Part shown: in pieces, positions 9,139 to 15,669 of the stretch
Layout: each line of letters opens with the position of its first letter
Position numbering within the stretch: the stretch's first letter is position 1
NCBI GenBank assembly: GCA_020427155.1
Contig: JAGQOW010000040.1
Location: forward strand, 1-36,138
Source of the DNA: Planctomycetales bacterium
Lineage (GTDB): Bacteria; Planctomycetota; Planctomycetia; Pirellulales; Lacipirellulaceae
Length of the DNA: 36,138 nucleotides
Reading direction: 5' to 3'
The notes under the pieces: generated by a model
Database searches by the model: none
What the model saw: the letters and a program-made list of their open reading frames with translations, nothing else
Told to the model about the DNA's origin: nothing
Made by a program: the position numbers and the translations under genes

Positions 9139-9482
9139 TCTGCGGGTACTTTCCCCGGTGCTAGGGGCCGATTGGCGCCCGGGGTGGGCTCGCTTGCCGG
9201 GATCCGCGTCTTGCCGAAAGTGTAGAGAGTCCGGGCGTGCCGACGTCAACCCGTCGGGAAAGGGCAACTACCATGCCATTTGCGGTTGCCAACCCCCCGC
9301 TTTGCGTTACATTAGACGGATCGTAGTTTACTGGGAATCACTTTCATTTTGTAGGAAGAGTCGTAGCAGCTGGTCGCAGAGTAGGTTCATAGGTTCTCCC
9401 CGAGATTTCGACTTGCCATCGCGGCGAGCCTCCGGAACTCGGTTGGCCAGGCGGGTAAACGACAAGTCAGAAGCGGAAGAAT
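9139..9482 (+). other. Intergenic region / probable rpsO leader
   Basis: This stretch of 344 bases holds no convincing gene. Near its start, CCCCGG at 9153-9158 can pair with CCGGGG at 9179-9184, a GC-rich hairpin without a T-run that may close the desaturase transcript. A weak promoter-like pair (TTGCGT at 9302-9307 and TAGTTT at 9324-9329) lies about 155 bases before rpsO. Ribosomal protein S15 represses its own mRNA through leader structures in several phyla, so a leader element here is plausible, but I cannot show a fold. Confidence 0.3.
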
Positions 9483-9752
9483 ATGTCGGTCACCAAAGAA
9501 CGAAAGCAAGAGTTGTTGAGTGAGTTTGGCCGTAGTGCCACGGATTCGGGATCGCCCGAGGTCCAGATTTCGATTCTGACCGCGCGCATCGCGGAAATGA
9601 CCGGCCATTTGCAGGTTCACACGAAGGACTTCGCCGGTCGGCGAGGACTTCTGCGCATGGTAAGCCGGCGCAGGCGTTTGCTGGATTATGTGAAGCGCAA
9701 GAATCCGCAGCTGTACCTCGATCTGTTGGCCCGTCTGGAAATTCGTAAGTAA
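9483..9752 (+). CDS. rpsO: 30S ribosomal protein S15
   Basis: The 89-residue product has the normal S15 length and the family signature: EFGRSATDSGSPEVQISILTARI at the N-terminal helices, then GHLQVHTKD, and RRGLLRMVSRRRRLLDYVK near the C-terminal half. S15 binds the central domain of 16S rRNA early in 30S assembly. The segment that is KDHHSRRG in Escherichia coli reads KDFAGRRG here (residues 48-54), so the two histidines and the serine that touch rRNA in E. coli are replaced by Phe, Ala and Gly. The preceding His42 and Asp49 are kept. Next comes pnp, the order seen in many bacteria. Confidence 0.97.
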   Translation: MSVTKERKQELLSEFGRSATDSGSPEVQISILTARIAEMTGHLQVHTKDFAGRRGLLRMVSRRRRLLDYVKRKNPQLYLDLLARLEIRK

Positions 9753-9783
9753 TAGTGGCGCGAGTAATAGCGGCGTGAGAAGA

Positions 9784-9827
9784 GGTTGTTGCAAGACGCC
9801 GTGTGGCAACAACCCTTGTGGCAACAA
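9784..9827 (+). repeat. Overlapping inverted and direct repeats in the rpsO-pnp intergenic region
   Basis: GGTTGTTGC at 9784-9792 is perfectly complementary to GCAACAACC at 9806-9814. A 10-base direct copy, GTGGCAACAA, occurs at 9803-9812 and again at 9818-9827, so the left arm could pair with either copy. The element starts about 30 bases after the rpsO stop and precedes the terminator hairpin. Confidence 0.6.
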
Positions 9828-9833
9828 AGAAGC

Positions 9834-9857
9834 CTCGCCCTCTTTGGCGGGTTTTTT
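9834..9857 (+). terminator. Rho-independent terminator after rpsO
   Basis: CTCGCC (9834-9839) pairs with GGCGGG (9846-9851) with one G-U pair across a 6-base loop and is followed directly by six T (9852-9857). It lies between rpsO and pnp, so it would reduce read-through into pnp. Confidence 0.65.
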
Positions 9858-10081
9858 CCTTGCTTCCGCTGTTTCCACCCTCAGCGCCAATTGAAGTTTG
9901 CTTACTTGAGCGAGCCTTGCTCTGGGCGAATCGCGTTTCAGCCAGCCAGGAAGTCATAGCCAAGCTGGCGTAGTTTCATCGCCAGGCTGCGGCGTATGCA
10001 AGATATCCTCGTGCCGTGTTCTGGCGACCAACATCTTCTGACACGTCAGCAATTTCAAACAATCATGTAGGAATCGGAAAA

Positions 10082-12205
10082 TTGAATAAAATTCGAGTAG
10101 AAAAACAAATCGGCAAGGGGATATTCTCCTTTGAAACCGGCATGCTAGCCAAGCAGGCGGCCGGCTGTGTCATCGTCCAATATGGCGACACCAGTGTGCT
10201 CAGCGCGGTTGCTACCGGCGAGCCTCGCCCGGGCATCGACTTCTTTCCGCTCACGTGCGACTATCGCGAGCGCTCGGCCGCAGCAGGCAAGTTCCCGGGC
10301 GGTTTTCTGAAGCGGGAGGGTCGCCCCACAACCAAAGAAACTCTGACTGCACGGCTCATCGATCGGCCCATTCGCCCGATGTTTGCCGAGGGCTTTAACG
10401 ACGAAGTCCAGATCCAGAACTTTGTGATGTCTAGCGATCGCCAGACCGATGCCGACGTCCTGGCGATGAACGGCGCGTGTGCCGCGCTGGGCGTTTCGCC
10501 GCTGCCGTTTCAAGGCCCTCTGGCTTCGGTCCGAATGGGATGTATCAACGGCGAGTTTGTCCCGTTCCCGACGCAAGAAGATCTCGAATCGAGTACGCTC
10601 GACTTGATCGTCTCGGGTACGAAAGACGCGGTGTTGATGATCGAAGGATTTGCTCGCGAGATGCCCGAAGAAGAGATGGCTTCTGCGATCATGGCGGCTC
10701 ATGAGACGATCCGCCAGCTCTGCGACCTGCAACAAGAATTGATCGACAAGGTTGGCACGCCGAAGATGGACTTCGTGACGCCCGAGCCAGACGGCCTGTT
10801 CGACAAGTTGGTCGCCGGTTACGAAGCGTCGTTCAAAATTGCCAATCGAACCGAGGGCAAGCATGCGCGTCACGACGCCGTCGTCGAACTGCGAGACAAG
10901 GCGCAGCAAGAGTTTGTGCCCGATCCCGACGCCGAAGGGGCCTACACGCTTGCTTCCTTTTTCAAGTCCTGGCACGACCTGGAGGAAAAAGTCATCCGCG
11001 AAGAGATTCTCGAGGGTAGCCGACTCGATGGTCGCGGGCCAACGGAACTTCGCGAGATCACATGCGAAGTCGACCTGTTGCCACGAGTCCACGGTTCGGC
11101 CCTTTTCCAACGGGGCGAAACCCAGGCCCTGATAACCGTTTGCCTGGGTACCGGTCGCGACGAGCAGCGCGTCGACGGTTTATTCGACGAGTACTCGAAA
11201 CGGTTCATGCTCGATTACAATTTCCCGTCGTTTTCGGTGGGCGAATGCCGGCCGATTCGTGGGCCTGGCCGTCGCGAGATTGGCCATGGGGCGCTTGCCG
11301 AGCGCAGCGTCAATCCGGTGCTTCCCGACCACGACGATTTCCCCTACACCATCCGTGTCATCTCCGATATTCTCGAATCGAATGGTTCGAGCAGTATGGC
11401 CAGCGTTTGCGGCGCAACTCTCGGCCTGATGGCCTCGGGAGTGCCGATCACCAATCCCGTGGCAGGCATCTCGGTGGGCCTGGTGCTTGAGGGCGACAAG
11501 TGGGTATTGCTGACCGACATCATCGGCAACGAAGACCACTTCGGCGATATGGATTTCAAGATTGCTGGCACCCAGAACGGTATCACCGGCATTCAGCTCG
11601 ATCTGAAGATCCGAGGCATCAGCGAAGAGATTATTCGCGCGACGCTCAAGCAATCGCGAGAAGCCCGCATTGAGATTCTCCGCAACATGCTGACGGCCAT
11701 CCCCCGGCCGCGCGAGTCGACTGCCGAATCGGCGCCGCGCATGCTGCGAACCAAGATTCACCCCGACAAGATCGGTCTGCTGATTGGTCCCGGCGGCAAG
11801 ACGATTCGTGGAATTCAAGAGCAGGTTGGTTGCACGATCGACGTCGAAGAAGACGGTACCGTGACGATTGCCGCTGCCAACCAGGAGTGCGCCGAGGCAG
11901 GTCTGGCTCGCGTCGATGCACTGACGGCCAGTGTTCAAGTGGGCAAGATTTACGACGGCACGGTGACGAGCGTTAAAGATTTTGGCGCCTTTGTCGAAAT
12001 CCTTCCCGGTCGCGACGGGCTTTGCCACATCAGCGAACTGTCGGACGAGTACGTTGGCAGCGTCGCCGACATCTGCTCGGTAGGCGACTCGATGAAAGTG
12101 AAAGTGATCGCCGTCGACGAGCAAGACCGCGTCAAACTGAGCCGCCGCGTGGCGATGCAAGAACTTGGCGAAAGCGACCCCAAGCCGGCGGAGTCGGCGA
12201 AATAA
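10082..12205 (+). CDS. pnp: Polyribonucleotide nucleotidyltransferase (PNPase)
   Basis: I place the start at the TTG at 10082, eight bases after a TAGGA ribosome-binding site (10069-10073), which gives 707 residues, close to the 711 of E. coli. An upstream GTG at 10016 would add 22 unrelated residues. Two RNase PH-like domains are joined by a helical linker. The active-site region reads FSVGECRPIRGPGRREIGHG, and the second core carries LTDIIGNEDHFGDMDFK with the metal-binding acidic residues. A KH domain has GPGG at 569-572 and an S1 domain begins near 621 (GKIYDGTVTSVKDFGAF). PNPase degrades RNA 3' to 5' with phosphate and works in mRNA turnover. The hairpin-rich leader may be an autoregulatory target, as in E. 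coli. Confidence 0.97.
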   Translation: MNKIRVEKQIGKGIFSFETGMLAKQAAGCVIVQYGDTSVLSAVATGEPRPGIDFFPLTCDYRERSAAAGKFPGGFLKREGRPTTKETLTARLIDRPIRPMFAEGFNDEVQIQNFVMSSDRQTDADVLAMNGACAALGVSPLPFQGPLASVRMGCINGEFVPFPTQEDLESSTLDLIVSGTKDAVLMIEGFAREMPEEEMASAIMAAHETIRQLCDLQQELIDKVGTPKMDFVTPEPDGLFDKLVAGYEASFKIANRTEGKHARHDAVVELRDKAQQEFVPDPDAEGAYTLASFFKSWHDLEEKVIREEILEGSRLDGRGPTELREITCEVDLLPRVHGSALFQRGETQALITVCLGTGRDEQRVDGLFDEYSKRFMLDYNFPSFSVGECRPIRGPGRREIGHGALAERSVNPVLPDHDDFPYTIRVISDILESNGSSSMASVCGATLGLMASGVPITNPVAGISVGLVLEGDKWVLLTDIIGNEDHFGDMDFKIAGTQNGITGIQLDLKIRGISEEIIRATLKQSREARIEILRNMLTAIPRPRESTAESAPRMLRTKIHPDKIGLLIGPGGKTIRGIQEQVGCTIDVEEDGTVTIAAANQECAEAGLARVDALTASVQVGKIYDGTVTSVKDFGAFVEILPGRDGLCHISELSDEYVGSVADICSVGDSMKVKVIAVDEQDRVKLSRRVAMQELGESDPKPAESAK

Positions 12206-12232
12206 GCGGATAAGTTTCGAACAAACAACACC

Positions 12233-12271
12233 AATCCCGGCTGTGGCATGTGCTACGGCTGGGATTTTTTT
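12233..12271 (+). terminator. Strong rho-independent terminator after pnp
   Basis: AATCCC at 12233-12238 and GGGATT at 12261-12266 bracket a nearly perfect stem. With G-U pairs the arms match over about 14 base pairs around a very small loop. The T-run continues to 12271. It starts 28 bases after the pnp stop. Confidence 0.88.
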
Positions 12272-12419
12272 ATAGGAAGGACCCTACAGAACCGCGACTG
12301 TAAGGGAGCGCCCACACGTTTGAAGTTCATCGAGAAGCGACTAACTCAAAAAAAGACTCTGCTTAGTCCTGTAGCAATGATTACCCTCAGCCTAGAGATG
12401 ACTAAGGAGCACAGCTTCG

Positions 12420-12986
12420 TCAATCTGCCCGCGGCGTGAACGGTTTGGTTTCACCCGTGCCGTCGCCGTAGGGCATCGAGATCAGCAGACCGGCGGTGCG
12501 ATCTTCGTTGGTGGTTCGTTCCTTCACGTGGCACTTAAGGCATTGCGAGGCGAGGCGGATGGGGCCTGCGTACCGATAGAGGCCGTCTTGCGCCGATTCG
12601 AATTGCGGCTTGCCCATGGCCAGCTGCTTGGCGGCTTGTTTCTCGAAGGCGTCTTGGGGCCGATGATCGGTATTCATGACGTCGGTCTGGACGATTAGCC
12701 ACTTTATTTCGACACTGTGGCTGCGGGAAAGCTCGGCGAAAACATCCGACAACGAGGCCGACGGAATCGGGCTGGAGCCGTCTCCGGAGAAGAAGTCGCG
12801 ATGGACGACTTGCAGCGTACCATGAATCGTCTCGTGCAGCAGTCGGGCCCGAGCGCGGGCCTCGCGAACCGTCGTTGGGTGGGGAATAGCGGCGGACGGG
12901 GATTCCTGCGAAGGCTCATCGGCGCGGGTTGGAATGAAGCTGGCTGCCACCAGTAGGACTACGGCAATACAGGCCCTCTTCTTCAT
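12420..12986 (-). CDS. DUF3365 (Tll0287-like) periplasmic haem protein
   Basis: The ATG at 12986 gives 188 residues starting with a clear signal peptide (MKKRACIAVVLLVAASF). A GAGG ribosome-binding site precedes it. The frame is open seven codons further upstream, but that only precedes the signal. The domain is about 150 residues, of the DUF3365 family whose structurally known member has a PAS-like fold with c-type haem. A single CLKCH motif at 149-153 would attach one haem. It is the last gene of a five-gene minus-strand cluster and begins 39 bases after the stop of the cytochrome/WD40 gene, so it is probably co-transcribed. Likely role: small soluble electron carrier or redox/gas sensor of the cluster. 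This is inference from context. Confidence 0.82.
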   Translation of the reverse strand: MKKRACIAVVLLVAASFIPTRADEPSQESPSAAIPHPTTVREARARARLLHETIHGTLQVVHRDFFSGDGSSPIPSASLSDVFAELSRSHSVEIKWLIVQTDVMNTDHRPQDAFEKQAAKQLAMGKPQFESAQDGLYRYAGPIRLASQCLKCHVKERTTNEDRTAGLLISMPYGDGTGETKPFTPRAD

Positions 12987-13025
12987 AGCGGTGCCTCGCG
13001 ATCTCAATCGGCCGGATTCTGGGGC

Positions 13026-15518
13026 CTATTGCTGTGCATATTCCGCCTTTACCGCTTGTGCCTTCTCGAACAGCTCTTTGTCGACCTTCGCTTGGGCAGC
13101 GGCGGCTTCAGCTTTTGCCTGGGCCAGTTCTGCGGCTTGCGTCGCGGCCGCTTTTTCGTTTTCTACGGCCTGGGCTTCGTCCATGGCTTTCTTCATGGCG
13201 TCGTACACGGCTTGGGCGGCGGCCAGCTTGGCGGCGGCTTCGTCGGCGGCCGCCTTGTGAGTGGCCAATTCAGCCGCGGCTGCCTCTTGTGCTGCGACCG
13301 CTGCTGCCACGACCTCCGCTTCGGCGGCGATCTTCTGCTCGGCTGCGGCGATCGATGCGGCCAGGGTGTCCATCGCGGCGGCATAAGCGGCCTGGTCGGC
13401 CTGGATGCTGGCGATTTCCTGATTGGCGGCTGCCACAGCGGCCTCTTGGGCAACACGAGCTTGCTCCTTAGCGGCTATGTCAGCCTGGAGAGCTTCCAAC
13501 TGCTTGGCGTAGTCGTCGACTGCGGTTTGAGATGTCTGCAGCGCGGTTTGAGACTCGGTAACCGCTGCGGCTGCAGTGGCCTGAGCGGCCTCTGAGGCCT
13601 TGCTGGCGGCAAGTGCCGACTGCAGTGCTGTCTGAGAGGTTTCAATCGTAGTGAGAACCTGTTTGACCTGCTCGGTTGCGGCGGTAAGTTTGGCCTCGGA
13701 CGGAGCTGTATCGGCCTTCGCCTCTTGGGCTGTAGAAAGCTCTGCTTCTGCGGCGACAACGGCTGCCGAGGCAGGGGCAAGCGCAGCGGTTGCTTGTTTC
13801 ACTTGGGCTCCAGCCGCAGTGGCAGCTTGCGCCTTCTCAGCTACGTCTTTTGCAGCCGCGTCGAGCGTAGCTTGAGCCGAGGCGAGGTTGGCCTTGGCGG
13901 CTTCGAGATTTGCGGCAAGCGTGTTGGCCTCGGTTTGGGCTGCCACGAGTGCCTCGTCTGCCGCTTGTTTGGCCGACGTGGCCGCATTGAGCGCTGCCGT
14001 GACGGTCTCGAGTTGGACTGTGGACGAGGCGAGACGCATGGCAAGCGTTGGCGGATTTGGCGGCAGTAGGGCGACTTGCTGACCCGACTCGACATCGATC
14101 AGCCGCACTTCGCCGGTGAAGTCGCCCGCAACGACTCGCAGGCCGTCATGGGTAAAGCACGCTGTAAGGGCAATGTCGCCAAAGGTGCCGAGGTCTTTGA
14201 TATGGCCGCCGTCGGCGTTCCAGAGTCGAACCAATCGATCGCGGCCCGCGGTGACCAATCGCCCATCGCCAGCAAAGTTCACCGAAGAAGCCCCGCCGCC
14301 ATGGGCGGCCCAGTTTTTCACCTGGTTGCCTTCTTCGCGTCCCCACAGTCTGACGGTCCCGTCGGCTCCCGCAGTGGCGACAATCGCAGAGTCTGCGCGC
14401 CAACAGGCCGAGGTGATCTCGCCCGAGTGGCCGCGGAGGCCGGCGATTTCGCGGCCCGTATCGGCTTCCCAGAGGAAGGCTCCGCCATTGCGGTCGGCGG
14501 TGAGCAGCGTCTTGCCATCGGGGCTAAACGCAATGGCGGTGATCCAATCGGTATGCTTACGAATCTCGAACGCTACCGAACCATCGGCCGTGTCGTAAAC
14601 GCGTACTACCTTCAAGGGCCCGCCCATGGCGACCAAGGTTTGTTGGGCGTTGACATCGGCGGCGAGAACCGAGTCGTACTCGTCGCCTACCGCCACTAGT
14701 CGGCTGCCGGTCTTGACGTCGTATATCGCGGCTAGCCCTACCGCAGCCCCGCGTCCGCCGGCAGCCATCAACCGGCTGCCATCGCGTGAAAAGGCGAGCA
14801 CTTGGGGCACGCCTTCCAGGAAGGGCAGCACGCCGAGCATTTTCGCGCTGTCAGTATGGTAGAGAGTGATCTGCCGTTGACCGGCGACCGCCACCAGCGG
14901 CGCCCAGGGGCTCGCAGCCACGGAAGTGACGGCAGCCGCGCGAGCGGAGTAGACAATCGGCTCCTGGAAAAGTGATTCGGGGATAGCGGGCGGCCCTTCG
15001 GGCTTGCCGATGGCCACATCCCCAAGCATCGAGAGCGACGACTTCTTCTTGACTTTCGCGACTGAGCCGCTGTTTTCAAGCGCGCCTCCTTCGATCCAGC
15101 GCTTGATCAGATCGAGCTTATCATCGGGTAAGCGATCGGCATCGGGCGGCATGGTAGGTTCGTCTTCGTGGGCAACCAGGGCCCAGAGACGCGATTCGCC
15201 CAGATCGCCAGGCACGACCACTTCGCCGCTTGCCCCGCCTTCCATCATCGCAGCATAGGCGTCGATTGCCAGGTCGCTCTTTTTGGTATCGGCACTATGA
15301 CACGAGAGGCAATATTGCCTGAAGATGGGCTGGATGTGATCGTCAAAGGTGATCTTCTCTGCCGGGGCGTCTTCGGCTCGGGCGAAGTTGCCAATCACTG
15401 TTCCTCCGAGGACGACACTCGTCCAGAGCAGTCCGCGAAGGAGGCAAGAACTTGCCCTAGTTAGCCACAGGGGGGTACCGGCTTGCAGCGGCGCAAATTG
15501 ATGGAATTGCATGTTCAT
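13026..15518 (-). CDS. Secreted planctomycete cytochrome c (PSCyt1) fused to WD40 repeats and an Ala-rich coiled coil
   Basis: The 830-residue product begins MNMQF with a signal segment ending near FARAED (about residue 48). Residues 55-145 form a PSCyt1 domain with CLSCH (70-74) and a likely axial Met123 in MPPDADRLP. Residues about 185-485 hold WD40 repeats, with blades ending VRVYD, AFLWE, VRLWG, VRLWN and VRLID, presumably one beta-propeller. From about 495 to 825 the sequence is extremely rich in Ala with Glu, Lys and Gln in heptad spacing, predicting a long coiled coil with no loops. Cytochrome and WD40 modules are often joined in planctomycetes, and the long tail is the unusual part. 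The protein is probably periplasmic or surface-bound. AGAGATA lies just before the start codon, as in the next gene upstream. Confidence 0.88.
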   Translation of the reverse strand: MNMQFHQFAPLQAGTPLWLTRASSCLLRGLLWTSVVLGGTVIGNFARAEDAPAEKITFDDHIQPIFRQYCLSCHSADTKKSDLAIDAYAAMMEGGASGEVVVPGDLGESRLWALVAHEDEPTMPPDADRLPDDKLDLIKRWIEGGALENSGSVAKVKKKSSLSMLGDVAIGKPEGPPAIPESLFQEPIVYSARAAAVTSVAASPWAPLVAVAGQRQITLYHTDSAKMLGVLPFLEGVPQVLAFSRDGSRLMAAGGRGAAVGLAAIYDVKTGSRLVAVGDEYDSVLAADVNAQQTLVAMGGPLKVVRVYDTADGSVAFEIRKHTDWITAIAFSPDGKTLLTADRNGGAFLWEADTGREIAGLRGHSGEITSACWRADSAIVATAGADGTVRLWGREEGNQVKNWAAHGGGASSVNFAGDGRLVTAGRDRLVRLWNADGGHIKDLGTFGDIALTACFTHDGLRVVAGDFTGEVRLIDVESGQQVALLPPNPPTLAMRLASSTVQLETVTAALNAATSAKQAADEALVAAQTEANTLAANLEAAKANLASAQATLDAAAKDVAEKAQAATAAGAQVKQATAALAPASAAVVAAEAELSTAQEAKADTAPSEAKLTAATEQVKQVLTTIETSQTALQSALAASKASEAAQATAAAAVTESQTALQTSQTAVDDYAKQLEALQADIAAKEQARVAQEAAVAAANQEIASIQADQAAYAAAMDTLAASIAAAEQKIAAEAEVVAAAVAAQEAAAAELATHKAAADEAAAKLAAAQAVYDAMKKAMDEAQAVENEKAAATQAAELAQAKAEAAAAQAKVDKELFEKAQAVKAEYAQQ

Positions 15519-15669
15519 GGCAGTATCTCTGTTTCGAATGTTCTCGGAAGCCGTTGTTTCAATGCGTACCGAAAACGATAAACGAAGTGCTTTATTCTAT
15601 ACTAGTCAGCCGAACGGCTGCCGGGTGCGCAGATTTCTTCTACGGTCGGCAGGCGCTGGCGTCAGCTGC
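15519..15669 (-). other. Gap between two envelope genes, possible internal promoter
   Basis: Of the 151 bases between the two genes, the middle is AT-rich. On the minus strand it contains TATAGAAT near 15594-15601, a plausible -10 element without an obvious -35 partner. A short dyad, CAGCCG-AA-CGGCTG, lies at 15607-15620. The downstream cytochrome/WD40 gene may therefore have its own promoter in addition to read-through. Confidence 0.25.

Noticed and set aside
10145..12160. Two open frames of over 320 codons antisense to pnp
   Set aside because: pnp is certain. The antisense products are Arg/His/Asp-rich without any family signature.
13029..13875. Several overlapping frames antisense to the alanine-rich coiled coil
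   Set aside because: The biased GCN/GAN codons leave other frames free of stops. Their products are Leu/Gly/Arg or Ser/Ala runs.
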